DNA of 51,579 nucleotides. Source: Clostridia bacterium (lineage in GTDB: Bacteria > Bacillota > Peptococcia > DRI-13 > UBA5745). The position numbers were made by a program, and so were the translations under genes. Positions 1 to 8,206 of the stretch are shown here, piece after piece. The stretch spans positions 1 to 51,579 of the forward strand of contig JAHDMJ010000020.1 in the NCBI GenBank assembly GCA_018436095.1, written 5' to 3'. Under the pieces are notes generated by a model that worked only from the letters and a program-made list of their open reading frames with translations, made no database searches and was not told the origin of the DNA. How positions within the stretch are numbered: the stretch's first letter is position 1; each line of letters starts with the position of its first letter.

Positions 1-20
1 CTTATTATAGGTCCCTCTCG

Positions 21-252
21 GTGCAAAATTGCAAGTTTGTCTACGTCTAGAGACCCTAATCAGAGGAAATGTTAGAAAGCTTAAGCATTTTTTGCAGTTT
101 GGTAGTGAACTCGTTTCTGCCAGGACACTAGATATGGTCGAGTCATACCTTTCCACCTGTTTTGGGGGCCTCCATAACTCTAAGGGGTGTCTACAAACTT
201 GCACTTTTGCTCAACTGGCGCTCTTACTGGATACAAACCTGCATTTTTGCAC
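21..252. repeat. Convergent cluster A of the dispersed 20-nt repeat
   Basis: A 20-nt repeat (window consensus GWGCAAAAWTGCAGGTTTGT) occurs forward at 21-40 and in reverse at 193-212 and 233-252. The two reverse copies are exactly 40 bp apart. The copies point toward each other around a 152-bp core. The rest of 1-481 holds no credible gene: frames that stay open here have no ribosome site, no recognisable product and run through the repeats. Function unknown; the same family recurs near 11.1, 27.1, 32.9, 38.1 and 39.0 kb. Confidence 0.75.
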
Positions 253-481
253 AGGAAATGTTCGCACCACCAGAGGACAAAACCTGCAGATTATACAAAA
301 GCGAATTCCGAGTCAAGCTTGGCATGACAAACCTGATCATTGGCATCTTTTCTCGATGTATGGTTTAATTCTGCGGGAACTCAGGATGTAGATCCCAAAT
401 AGACAGAGGGATGAATCCCCTTTTTAATATCCTTGATTGATTCTTATTTTTTGTATCTCCGTAACCATTGACTGCGCAATT

Positions 482-817
482 TTATAAACAGCCGCTCTTC
501 CCGAACATAATAGGTCCGGCGAAACTTTGGAGCAAACTGATCAGTGTGGACATTTGTTCCTGCAGAGCCTGTACTTCAGCTTGCAAGGCAGCCATATCTT
601 CGGTTGCCACAGGCTGGTTTAATGATTTGAGCTCCGGCTCCGGGTTGGTTCCTAAATGCCAGGCATATGTCTCTCGGTCATAGATTTGTCCAAGCAAGCT
701 ATAAAGATTAGTGTGATCGGATATCTCAACAAGGTTATCTTGGATTACTTCGCCGGATAAATAGGATATACCGACACATATATTGGCTTGATTTAGTTGG
801 GCATAAATATATTACAT
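482..817 (-). pseudogene. Small phage tail-associated protein gene, stop at codon 2
   Basis: A good ribosome site (AAAGAGGAGC) overlaps the stop of the upstream tail-fibre gene and is followed by ATG at 817-815. The very next codon is TAA (814-812), after which the same frame stays open to 482 for about 110 codons. The encoded sequence (YIYAQLNQANICVGISYLSG near its start, then a coiled-coil-like C-terminal half) resembles small proteins encoded next to phage tail fibres. A TTG at 697 could start a 71-residue remnant, but without a ribosome site and without the conserved N-terminal half. I infer a nonsense-inactivated gene of a decaying prophage tail cassette. Confidence 0.6.
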
Positions 818-833
818 TAGTTATTGCTCCTCT

Positions 834-1670
834 TTAATAAAATTCGACGACTTGCCAAGGCACGGAACGCATTCCTAGGTTTAGTTGTGTTATTTTTATG
901 CTTGTTGCAGAAATAAGTTCAATTTGACAATCCCCCATATTGCCCCGCACACCGAGAAGTGCAGTAGACCCCAAAACAACTATTGCTTTTTTTAAATTTA
1001 CAGTCGCAATAGATATATATACCACAGATGGAGCAGTCTCCGGGTAGCCTGGATTTGCCGGAGTAAATTCGCAAACCCCACGCTGCACGTTTTTTATCAC
1101 AGGCGCAGCTAAGGGGTTATTAACCCTTGAAAGGATAGTATCTGCCGTAATCTGCGCAGCCTTACTGGATACAAGGTTATAGGTATCAGCTACCGCTTGC
1201 TGCGTCGCACGGCTGCTAATTGTCCCGTCCAATCTATCCAACAAACCCGCCCGAGCATTCGTCCATACGCCATTACTAAGCGCAGTATTGGCCGCCGCCC
1301 GGCTGCTAACCGCCGCATCCAAATTATCCAGCTTCGCCGCCCGGCCATCTGTCCATACCGCCACAAACTTCTGCAGCACCGCATTCATCTTGGCAAAGAC
1401 GCTGCCGGCTGTGGTACTGCCGCCGGTATCACCGGCGTTGCCGATTTTCTCATCCACGCTACCAACTTGCCCGGCCGCCTGCTGAGCCTCAGCATAAGCC
1501 CCTACCACCGTTTCCGTGGTGCGCCCGGGACCGGCTATATCTTCTATAGCTTCCTCGTTCCCTTTAATCAGCTCATTAATTACATCTAAATTGGTGTTCC
1601 CTATTTCAACATCGTAGAAATCATTAGCTTCTGGCTTAGTAAGGCCATAATGCTCTGTATGTTTTGCCAT
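834..1670 (-). CDS. Phage tail fibre-like protein
   Basis: 278 residues. The N-terminus (MAKHTEHYGLTKP, then a segment counting DVINELIKGNEEAI) is the type seen on Clostridial prophage tail fibres or tail-tip proteins. A degenerate repeat of about 21 residues, with the pattern VWT-AR--LDNLDAAVSSRA, occurs at roughly 105-125 and 135-155, as in shaft segments. The C-terminal domain ends PWQVVEFY, typical of receptor-binding tips. A GAAAGGA ribosome site precedes the ATG. It is followed by the broken gene at 482-817 with overlapping signals. No other phage gene is present, so this is an orphan remnant; whether it is still expressed is unknown. Confidence 0.7.
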   Translation of the reverse strand: MAKHTEHYGLTKPEANDFYDVEIGNTNLDVINELIKGNEEAIEDIAGPGRTTETVVGAYAEAQQAAGQVGSVDEKIGNAGDTGGSTTAGSVFAKMNAVLQKFVAVWTDGRAAKLDNLDAAVSSRAAANTALSNGVWTNARAGLLDRLDGTISSRATQQAVADTYNLVSSKAAQITADTILSRVNNPLAAPVIKNVQRGVCEFTPANPGYPETAPSVVYISIATVNLKKAIVVLGSTALLGVRGNMGDCQIELISATSIKITQLNLGMRSVPWQVVEFY

Positions 1671-1911
1671 ACCTTTGTTTCCTTTCTCTTCTTTTACTCA
1701 AGCCCATCGGTTTGCCTGATACTATTACTATAACAAAAGGGCAAGGGACATTGGTTGACATGTTTTCCGCCGTTTAAGAGCCCTATTCCCCCCCCGGCGA
1801 TCCAAGTGATCAAAAAACCAGTCAAAAAATCTTCGCTAAGTTCTTCCTAAATAACCTGTGGGGCTGTATTATGGAGGGAAGAGCGGTACATATAAAAGAG
1901 GTAAATATAAA

Positions 1912-2484
1912 ATGAAAACAGAACGAATCAATACGATAAAGCTGATCAGTCCCTCCAACGAATACGCAGAACAGATAGTTGAGTATTGCGCTGAATTTTA
2001 CGCAGACGGCGGCAAAGCTATTTTTGATGGGGGTGGCAAAATCCAGGGTATGGCCCATATCCAAAATTTTGATAATCCCTTTGATTGGATAGAGAGCTGC
2101 CGCCTTTACGAAAAATACGATACGATTCCAAACAGAGAACATACTACAGCAACACAATATTTAACAGTACGTGAAAGTGACAATAAGGTTATCGGAGCAA
2201 TACAATTACGGCATGAGCTAATAGGCCACGAATTGCTTAATTTTGGCGGACATATCGGCTACTCAATCCGGCCCAGTGAACGCAGAAAAGGTTATGCTAA
2301 AGAACAACTGAGACTTTGCCTTGAAAAAGCCAGAGAATATGGGCTTGATCAAGTCCTGCTGTGCTGCGCTAATACCAACGCAGGCAGCCGGCAAACCATT
2401 CTTGCTAACGGCGGCAAATATGAATCGACAATTTTGGGCGGGGAATCCGGATTATATGTGGAGCGGTATTGGATTCAGCTTTAG
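1912..2484 (+). CDS. GNAT family N-acetyltransferase
   Basis: 190 residues from the ATG at 1912, chosen over an upstream GTG because AGAGGT lies at proper distance and the family N-terminus fits. The acetyl-CoA pyrophosphate-binding region is visible at about residues 113-133 (HIGYSIRPSERRKGYAKEQL, a variant of the Q/RxxGxG/A motif), followed by the helix and strand LEKAREYGLDQVLLCC and an N-x-x-S/A segment. This resembles the acetyltransf_3-like group that modifies amines on small molecules or protein N-termini. The substrate cannot be read from the sequence. It stands alone, opposite in strand to the phage remnant. Confidence 0.8.
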   Translation: MKTERINTIKLISPSNEYAEQIVEYCAEFYADGGKAIFDGGGKIQGMAHIQNFDNPFDWIESCRLYEKYDTIPNREHTTATQYLTVRESDNKVIGAIQLRHELIGHELLNFGGHIGYSIRPSERRKGYAKEQLRLCLEKAREYGLDQVLLCCANTNAGSRQTILANGGKYESTILGGESGLYVERYWIQL

Positions 2485-2536
2485 GAACAGGATTATGCTC
2501 ACATGAGAATTCACGGCTGCAAATCCCACCCTTTTA

Positions 2537-2565
2537 TTGACATAGTTCTGCATTGCTGATAAATT
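2537..2565 (+). promoter_or_regulatory. Sigma-A-type promoter for the 2587 gene
   Basis: TTGACA at 2537-2542, a 17-bp spacer, and TAAATT at 2560-2565. The predicted start lies just before the AGGAGGTG ribosome site of the gene at 2587, so the 5' leader would be very short. Confidence 0.55.
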
Positions 2566-2586
2566 GACCTTAGGAGGTGTCGGACT

Positions 2587-3177
2587 GTGAAAAAATTTTT
2601 ATCTGGCTTACTTATTGGCTTCATGCTTACTCTCGCTTTTACTGCTTACGCCGCTACAGACATCCGTCTGGTAATTAACGGCCAGGACATCACGGACACG
2701 ATGGATATTAAACCTCAGAACATTAGCGGCAGAATCATGGTTCCCGCAAAATATGTGGCCGAATCCTTAGGAGCTTCCGTTAGTTGGGATGCTGCCACCA
2801 GTACAATGACTATAAGCTCCGCCGCCCAAGAGCAGGTCCCGGCAAATACTAAGGGAGCTGTCTCTGGAACTGTACAACCCGCCAGCCAAACTGCCGGTCA
2901 AGCCGCTGCTCCAGCGGCGAGCTCTGATAAACTTACCGTTAAGGCAGGGGGAATGGCCACTCTCTCCTATACCGGGGAGCCAAATACTGAGTACAAGATA
3001 TCGGTTTACTACTCATCCGGCGCCAGCAAGGCTGCAGGATTGGTGGCCAAAACATCCAATGCTTCCGGCGATGTATCCTGGACATGGAAAGTTGGAACTA
3101 ATACTAAGCCCGGCGAATACCGCGTAGCTATCACCGGCGGCAATAAAACAATCGAGAAACTGTTAGTCGTACAATAA
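2587..3177 (+). CDS. Exported protein with copper-amine-oxidase N-terminal-like domain
   Basis: 196 residues from a GTG start 9 bp after AGGAGGTG. Residues 1-23 form a signal peptide (KKF, hydrophobic core, AYA). Residues about 25-78 match the copper amine oxidase N-terminal-like (stalk) domain: VINGQDIT, then GRIMVPAKYVAESLGASVSW and a WDAATSTMTI ending. A Ser/Thr/Ala/Gln-rich linker (about 80-115) leads to a C-terminal beta-rich domain (KLTVKAGGMATLSY to KLLVVQ) that looks Ig-like. The domain is structural and carries no catalytic amine oxidase part. A likely cell-wall-facing secreted protein of unknown role; compare the related protein at 3469-3954. Confidence 0.75.
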   Translation: MKKFLSGLLIGFMLTLAFTAYAATDIRLVINGQDITDTMDIKPQNISGRIMVPAKYVAESLGASVSWDAATSTMTISSAAQEQVPANTKGAVSGTVQPASQTAGQAAAPAASSDKLTVKAGGMATLSYTGEPNTEYKISVYYSSGASKAAGLVAKTSNASGDVSWTWKVGTNTKPGEYRVAITGGNKTIEKLLVVQ

Positions 3178-3372
3178 GGAAGAACAGGTCTAGGAGGGTG
3201 CCGTTGTAGGGTTTAGCCAACCCCGCTGCTCAATAAAAGGCAGGTGCGCTGTCATTTTGACTGCTCCATTCCTCTTTTGACAGGTCAAATGCTCAAAAAG
3301 TGTCGTCTGCCGTTGTATTATTTGGAAAGCTGAGCAGCGCAAGTCAAATTCAGAATCAACCCGCAAAAAACA

Positions 3373-3420
3373 AAGAGGCTGCCTCAAATTTGAAAAATCA
3401 ATTTGAGACGCCTCTTTTTT
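3373..3420 (+). terminator. Hairpin plus T-run, copy 1 of a GGCTGYCTCAAA palindrome family
   Basis: AAGAGG-CTGC-CTCAAATT pairs with AATTTGAG-ACG-CCTCTT and is followed by six T. It lies between the convergent genes at 2587 and 3469 and can terminate in either direction. The arm sequence GGCTG(C/T)CTCAAA recurs in palindromes at 11515-11575 and 51200-51252. The 3178-3372 interval before it holds no convincing gene. Confidence 0.7.
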
Positions 3421-3468
3421 AATTTGACATATTAATAACGCTGTTGCTTTATCCGCTGTTTATGTCAG

Positions 3469-3954
3469 CTATTCACTGACATAAACAGCTTTGGCCGAGG
3501 AATCATAATCCACATTAGCTCCCAAGCTTTCTGCAATAAATCTTAGAGGGACAAAGGTACGGCCATTAATAATGGTGGGCGGAACATCAATGGTTTGATA
3601 TTGAAGCTCAAGCCCTGCACCTTGCCCAATTTGAACCTCTTTGTTGCCGATTTCCAAATAATAGCCCACGTCATCACTATTGTAATAAAATATGCTTTGC
3701 ACCTCCGGATCCCAGATTATTCCGATATCCAGAGCCTCGGCAATAGCCCTGAGGGGTACAAGAGTTCTGCCGTCTTGTACGATAGGGCTGGTATCTGACT
3801 TTAATAATTTATCGTTTACATATATGGATATTTGGCTATCCGCAATAACAGGGGCTTCTTCAATAACTGGGAATATGGAATAGGCAAAAACGGGAAGTGA
3901 AAAACAAACCATTAAAAGCACCATTACCACAGCCAAGTAAACTAATTTTTTCAT
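3469..3954 (-). CDS. Exported protein with two copper-amine-oxidase N-like repeats
   Basis: 161 residues. The signal peptide spans about residues 1-24 (MKKLVYLAVV start, cleavage near VFA). Two halves of a copper amine oxidase N-terminal-like domain follow: ISIYVNDKLL with DGRTLVPLRAIAEALDIGIIW, and a second GRTFVPLRFIAESLGANVDY block ending KAVYV. The double motif (G)RT(L/F)VPLR-IAE-LG is the hallmark of the family, usually found as a surface module in Firmicutes. No enzymatic domain is attached. AGGAGGGCC precedes the ATG. Convergent with the related gene at 2587; the two may be diverged relatives. Confidence 0.75.
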   Translation of the reverse strand: MKKLVYLAVVMVLLMVCFSLPVFAYSIFPVIEEAPVIADSQISIYVNDKLLKSDTSPIVQDGRTLVPLRAIAEALDIGIIWDPEVQSIFYYNSDDVGYYLEIGNKEVQIGQGAGLELQYQTIDVPPTIINGRTFVPLRFIAESLGANVDYDSSAKAVYVSE

Positions 3955-4098
3955 AAAAGGCCCTCCTCTTTGATCAATGTCATGGCATTGCTTCTTTGAT
4001 TCTTAATTTGATCTTAGCCGAAAATAAGAAAATCCACCAGCTCTATTTTGCATAAAACATCTGCCTGCCTCTCTTCACCCGGCCTCCCTCTTATCCCC

Positions 4099-4863
4099 TC
4101 ACATCTTCCCGGCCTTGATATCCGCAATAATATCCTTCATTTCATAAAAACCGGCAGGCTTCCCCGCCATCCAGGCGGCAACCTTAGCGGCGCCGTTGCT
4201 TAAAGCCTTCCTGTCCACCACCGTATGCTTCAGCTCAAAATATTCGTTTTCGCCGCCAAACATCAAATGATGGATGCCCACAATATCGCCGGAGCGGATG
4301 CAGGATACGCCCACCTCATGCTTTTGCCTGGCCTGCTCTCTGACTGTGCGGTCAAAAACAAAGGTGGTCTCCGGCTTGGCCTCTTTAATCATGGCCATGA
4401 TAATCTCCGCCGTACCGCTGGGGGCGTCAATTTTTTTATTATGGTGTTGCTCAACCAGCTCAATATCCCATTCTTTGAAATATTTCAAGCTTTCCCGAAT
4501 CACCTCTTGCAGGTAATAGAGGCCTAAATGCATGTTGTAGCTGGCAAACACCGGAATGTGCTGTGCCGCCTCCCGCAGCATCTCGTTATGCTCCTGCTGC
4601 AGGCCGGTGGTGCCGATGACCAAAGTTTTTTTATGCTTCACGGCATACTCGCACAAAGGCTTAACAGACTGAGGCAAAGAGAAATCCACAATCATGCCGA
4701 AATCCTCTTTGACCTCCTCCAGCCTTTGATACACAGGATAGTCCTTGCTTCCGGGATAAAGATCCACACCGGCAACGACTTGCAGGCCCGGCATATTGTT
4801 TATGGCCTGCGCCGTAGCCGAGCTCATTTTTCCCATACAGCCGTGAGATAAGATATTCATCAA
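4099..4863 (-). CDS. dapB: 4-hydroxy-tetrahydrodipicolinate reductase (DapB)
   Basis: 254 residues. The N-terminal Rossmann segment begins MNILSHGCMGKM, where GCMGKM is the dinucleotide-binding loop. The catalytic signature of DapB, E-x-H-H-x3-K-x-D-A-P-S-G-T-A, is present as VEQHHNKKIDAPSGTA (near residue 140). This enzyme reduces hydroxy-tetrahydrodipicolinate with NAD(P)H in lysine/diaminopimelate synthesis. Unusually, dapA or other lysine genes are not adjacent. Instead it is the last gene after a BFD protein and an FAD oxidoreductase (gap 58 bp). It could be true DapB or a paralogue reducing a related cyclic imine made by the oxidoreductase; the intact motif favours DapB chemistry. Confidence 0.8.
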   Translation of the reverse strand: MMNILSHGCMGKMSSATAQAINNMPGLQVVAGVDLYPGSKDYPVYQRLEEVKEDFGMIVDFSLPQSVKPLCEYAVKHKKTLVIGTTGLQQEHNEMLREAAQHIPVFASYNMHLGLYYLQEVIRESLKYFKEWDIELVEQHHNKKIDAPSGTAEIIMAMIKEAKPETTFVFDRTVREQARQKHEVGVSCIRSGDIVGIHHLMFGGENEYFELKHTVVDRKALSNGAAKVAAWMAGKPAGFYEMKDIIADIKAGKM

Positions 4864-4921
4864 AAATTCCTCCTTAATCCTTAATTCTCAATTTTTAATC
4901 TTTAATCGATTTTGAGTTCTT

Positions 4922-6136
4922 CTAGGCGACGGCATATTTACGGTAAAAACGGTCAATGTCCTCCCGGCTAAACCGGGCCAGGGATAGCTGTGACAAGTCA
5001 ATGCCGCTGGACACAGGCTGGCCGGCAATGATTTCACTGACCATCTCGCCGGTAACGGCCGATAAGGCCAGACCGTCTCCTTCGTGGCCTGCCGCCACCA
5101 CCAATCCCTTGAGTTCCGGCACGGTGCTGATGATGGGCAGGCTGTCCGGCGTATAGGGGCGCAAGCCGGCAAAGCTGCGGATAATATTTATCTGCTTTAG
5201 GGCAGGAATAATTGCCGTACCGTGCCTGGCAATTAAGACCATTGCCTGCCTTGTGGTTTTGGTATTGTAGCCCACAAACTCCCGGGTTCCCCCCAGAAGC
5301 AGATTTCCTCTTTCCGTTTGGGTCAGGGAAAGGCCGATGCCCAATTGATCTTCTACGCTGTTGCCCAATAAGTCCGGCCGGAATTTTGCCGCAATATATT
5401 TGGCACAGTTGACAATGGTATTGGTCAGCTTCGGCACCGGTTCCGTCACCAAAATCTGTCCCCGGCGGGGTACAATCGGAATATCCAGGCCCATCATCTT
5501 GCCGATAAACGGGGCAAAAACGCCGCCGGCATTAACCACCCAACGGCAACTGATCATGCCCTGATCCGTATCGACGCCGGTAAGACAATTATCTTCGATC
5601 CGAAAACTGCGGATTACCGTATGCAAAAGATATTTGGCGCCGTACTTCATCGCCCCAAAGTAGTACGCCTTCGTCAGATTCTGAGGGTGAATAGTGGCGT
5701 CCTGATCACAATAAGTGGACCCTACCAGCTCCGCCCCTTTCATGGCCGGCTGTTTGGCAATGGTCTGGACCGTATCTAAGAGAGAAACATTCAGCCCTGC
5801 CGCCTGTTGCCGGGCGGCAAAGCTTTTCATCACTTCCAATTGCTCTTCCCTTTGAATAGCCAGCATTGTTCCCGTAATCTTAAAGTGGATATCAATGTCG
5901 AATTCCTTTTGCAGCACAGGGTATTTTTTGATGCTGTTCAGCGCCATTGCCAGATGTACGCCGGGGCTTTTTGACTGCAAATGAATGGCCGTATCGCAAG
6001 CGGAGGATGTACCGTTAAGAATATCCTGCTGCTCCACTAAGATAACAGACATGCCGGCCCGGGCGCAGTAAAATGCCGCAGCATTACCGATTACGCCGCC
6101 GCCCACCACCACAACATCAGCATGCATCTTCTCCAT
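4922..6136 (-). CDS. FAD-dependent amino-acid oxidoreductase (DadA/SoxB-like)
   Basis: 404 residues. The dinucleotide-binding fold is at residues 6-36 (VVVVGGGVIGNAAAFYCARA, then ILVEQ). A C-terminal FAD-contact segment FAGLRPYTPDSLPIIS and GHEGDGLALSAVTGEMV are typical of D-amino-acid dehydrogenase, sarcosine oxidase beta and octopine oxidase relatives in the DAO family. It overlaps the upstream BFD gene by 20 nt, implying translational coupling. In known multi-subunit enzymes of this type (HcnABC, OoxAB, hydroxyproline dehydrogenase) a second FAD/NAD subunit is encoded too; none is seen here. The likely reaction is oxidation of a secondary or D-amino acid, substrate unknown. Confidence 0.8.
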   Translation of the reverse strand: MEKMHADVVVVGGGVIGNAAAFYCARAGMSVILVEQQDILNGTSSACDTAIHLQSKSPGVHLAMALNSIKKYPVLQKEFDIDIHFKITGTMLAIQREEQLEVMKSFAARQQAAGLNVSLLDTVQTIAKQPAMKGAELVGSTYCDQDATIHPQNLTKAYYFGAMKYGAKYLLHTVIRSFRIEDNCLTGVDTDQGMISCRWVVNAGGVFAPFIGKMMGLDIPIVPRRGQILVTEPVPKLTNTIVNCAKYIAAKFRPDLLGNSVEDQLGIGLSLTQTERGNLLLGGTREFVGYNTKTTRQAMVLIARHGTAIIPALKQINIIRSFAGLRPYTPDSLPIISTVPELKGLVVAAGHEGDGLALSAVTGEMVSEIIAGQPVSSGIDLSQLSLARFSREDIDRFYRKYAVA

Positions 6137-6410
6137 CCTCCTTTGCTTCGGCCAAGGTATGAAGGGATAAGGTGCGTACCGGCGGCCGGTAGCTGGGGGT
6201 CACAGGAGCCTGCTGCTGATAGGGCGCCAGCATTCTTTCGATTAACCGCCGGCAAGTGCGGCCCTGGCACAAGCCCATCATTGCTTCCGTACGGTTCTTG
6301 ATCCCCTTAAGGCTGCGGCAGCCCTGACCGATGGCCTGCTGCACTTCTGCTTTCGTCACTTCCTGACACCGGCAAATGATAATCTCCTCCTGTAAATCTT
6401 CAGCCTTCAT
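6117..6410 (-). CDS. BFD-like [2Fe-2S] protein, oxidoreductase subunit
   Basis: 97 residues. Cysteines at 13, 15, 48 and 53 (IICRCQEVTK and GLCQGRTCRR) form the BFD-like [2Fe-2S] binding motif found as a small subunit or domain of amino-acid dehydrogenases and in nitrite reductases and bacterioferritin-associated ferredoxin. First gene of the three-gene operon and overlapping the FAD subunit, so it probably passes electrons from the flavin. The C-terminal 25 residues (PSYRPPVRT onward) are an unstructured tail. The short gene and overlap argue for a dedicated subunit rather than a Bfd iron-storage partner. Confidence 0.8.
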   Translation of the reverse strand: MKAEDLQEEIIICRCQEVTKAEVQQAIGQGCRSLKGIKNRTEAMMGLCQGRTCRRLIERMLAPYQQQAPVTPSYRPPVRTLSLHTLAEAKEDGEDAC

Positions 6411-6473
6411 CTTAATTCCTCCTAATTGCCATCGGCATAACAGCTAATCAAACGATGATCAGCCATAGATATA

Positions 6474-6501
6474 ATATTACGCCTTCTTCATAATATGTCA
6501 A
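6474..6501 (-). promoter_or_regulatory. Promoter of the BFD-FAD-dapB operon
   Basis: On the minus strand TTGACA (6501-6496), a 16-bp spacer and TAATAT (6479-6474). It sits between the operon and its presumed regulator at 6545, so the FCD-type protein could bind here; I see only an AT-rich partial dyad, not a clear operator. Confidence 0.6.
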
Positions 6502-6544
6502 TATCTTTAGATTTCCGTTTATTGGCGCTACTGCTTTGAACCCA

Positions 6545-7276
6545 TTATCTAATGTAGTAATCATAATAGGTTTGTATGTCGCCGACTAAGGAATCAATAT
6601 GCTGCAGCATAGCTTTTTCCGCCTTTTCCTCATCCTTTGCTTTGATGGCGCCCAAAATCTCTCTATGCTTGGAGACGAAGCCGGCATTGATTTTTTTACG
6701 CAGATATTCGAAGGCCGCCGTTTGCTGTCCCATACCGATAATTTGCATGTACAGGTGCTCAAGGACTTGGTTTTTGGCGGCTTTGGCAATAGATTTATGA
6801 AACTCCACATCTAATTGGTTAATCCAGGAGGTCCGGTAATTTTTTTCTTCCCGCTCCAAAAGCTCCTCCATTTTCAAAATTTCTTCCTGAGTGGCTCGAA
6901 GAGCGGCCAGGCGGGCCGTGCCCCCTTCGATGATACGCCGTACTTCTAAGACCGTTAGAAAATCATCCAGCATTGCCGGTGCAATATATTTCTCCAGATT
7001 GATGGTCTGGGCCGTTATTTCCCGCAGATGCTGGTCCATAGCTAAAGCTTTTATGCCTTCTTCCGTGATCAGCCGGCCCCTGTGGGTACCGTCCTGCTGC
7101 AAATAACCGGCATTCTCCAGTTTATTTAATATCCGGCCAACGGTAGCCGTGCTGGATTGGAAACCTTGATCTGCCAGGATATTGGCGATTTGCCAGGAGC
7201 CCAGAGGCACAGTACTGTTTTTGAACAGCTTTAATACCTCTATTTCTCTTTGTTCAAAGGTTTTTTTCGCAGACAT
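6545..7276 (-). CDS. Winged-helix transcription regulator with FCD effector domain
   Basis: 243 residues from the ATG at 7276, preferred over an ATG 15 nt upstream because AGGAAG sits at normal spacing before it. Residues about 1-75 are a winged helix (REIEVLKLF to STATVGRILNKLENAGYL) closer to NrpR/DUF128-type helices than to classical GntR. Residues about 100-230 are an FCD domain (LDDFLTVLEVRRIIEGGTARLAALRAT; DVEFHKSIAKAAKN; HREILGAIKAKD), with Asp and His candidates for metal or carboxylate-ligand binding. FCD regulators sense small organic acids or amino acids. The position just upstream of the oxidoreductase operon suggests local control. Confidence 0.75.
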   Translation of the reverse strand: MSAKKTFEQREIEVLKLFKNSTVPLGSWQIANILADQGFQSSTATVGRILNKLENAGYLQQDGTHRGRLITEEGIKALAMDQHLREITAQTINLEKYIAPAMLDDFLTVLEVRRIIEGGTARLAALRATQEEILKMEELLEREEKNYRTSWINQLDVEFHKSIAKAAKNQVLEHLYMQIIGMGQQTAAFEYLRKKINAGFVSKHREILGAIKAKDEEKAEKAMLQHIDSLVGDIQTYYDYYIR

Positions 7277-7367
7277 GACTATCTTCCTCATCCTGTTTTT
7301 TTATAGTATATTGGTTAAGTATACCATGTATTTACGGCAAATAAAATCGTGGCTAAGGAGGGCCCCT

Positions 7368-7787
7368 ATGGAAGTAAGGCTTGCCACAATAAAGGATATC
7401 GATGCATTATTTGTTTTGAATGAGCTTTTTGAGAACACGACAACGAAAGAAGCTATGCAAAACACTATACAAGAGAATGACCGTGAAATTATTTGCATTG
7501 CTTATGTTAAGGGCATAGCTGCCGGCTATTGCACAGGATTAATCATAAAATCAATATGTTATCGTCAGCAGCGCATTGATATTGAAACCCTTTATGTCAG
7601 AAACGAGTACCGGAATCAAGGTATCGGCCAGGCATTAATCGCATGCTTGGAAAAGGCTGCCGCCGCTGCCGGCATCTATCATTTCCATATAAATACGCAT
7701 CAGGTTAACATTGCTGCCCAAACTCTGTACAGAAGAATGGGCTATGCGCCTACCGGGGAAATTCTCCTGGACAAGACCATAGTTTAA
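7368..7787 (+). CDS. GNAT family N-acetyltransferase
   Basis: 139 residues from ATG 7368, which follows TAAGGAGGG by 6 bp; longer frames upstream overlap the regulator gene and are rejected. A complete single GNAT domain: N-terminal MEVRLATIKDIDAL, the strand DIETLYVRNEYRNQGIGQALIACLEKAA with the acetyl-CoA loop RNQGIG at about residues 85-90, and the C-terminal NIAAQTLYRRMGY motif. Divergently placed from the FCD regulator. Substrate unknown. Confidence 0.85.
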   Translation: MEVRLATIKDIDALFVLNELFENTTTKEAMQNTIQENDREIICIAYVKGIAAGYCTGLIIKSICYRQQRIDIETLYVRNEYRNQGIGQALIACLEKAAAAAGIYHFHINTHQVNIAAQTLYRRMGYAPTGEILLDKTIV

Positions 7788-7882
7788 TACCGTAATGCCG
7801 GATACCCTCGAAATCTTTCTTATAATGCGTTATAATAAATACAGAAAATGTGCCCTAAAGCACAAATATACGGAGGCAAACA

Positions 7883-8197
7883 ATGACTGTAAAAAAAAGA
7901 AAAGCCCATTGGGAGGGAAAAGAGTATTCCTTTTTCCGCCATGAAAAGTGCGAAAGCTTCCCCTGCCATGCCACTACGGATCCGGAAAATTTCAATTGCC
8001 TTTTTTGCTATTGCCCCTTATATGCACTAAAGGATAAATGCGGCGGCAATTTTGTTTATACTCCCGAAGGTCTGAAAGATTGCAGCAATTGTATGGTCCC
8101 TCATAAGCGGGAGAATTACGGCTACATTATCGGCAAATTTGATGATATTTTGGAGATTACCAAAATGCCGCCGGATAAGAAAGCCGCAGCAGAATGA
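7883..8197 (+). CDS. Cysteine-rich small-domain protein (PF04071-like)
   Basis: 104 residues. Cysteines fall in a tight pattern: EKCESFPCHAT, FNCLFCYCPLY, DKCGGNF and KDCSNCMVPH. This matches the small cysteine-rich metal-binding domain found free-standing or attached to cobalamin-synthesis proteins (CobD/CbiX-like contexts). It probably binds zinc or an iron-sulfur centre in the cytoplasm; no signal peptide. A CGGAGG ribosome site precedes the ATG, with a TATAAT-like box about 50 bp upstream. No cobalamin genes are nearby, so the role is open. Confidence 0.7.
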   Translation: MTVKKRKAHWEGKEYSFFRHEKCESFPCHATTDPENFNCLFCYCPLYALKDKCGGNFVYTPEGLKDCSNCMVPHKRENYGYIIGKFDDILEITKMPPDKKAAAE

Positions 8198-8206
8198 TCC
8201 GGATTG

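Noticed and set aside
29-391. Open frames near the left end (29-391 and 162-368)
   Set aside because: No ribosome site, no recognisable sequence, and they run through the repeat copies of cluster A.
1754-1785. TTGACA-like box before the 1912 gene
   Set aside because: No acceptable -10 box at 16-18 bp; not listed as a promoter.
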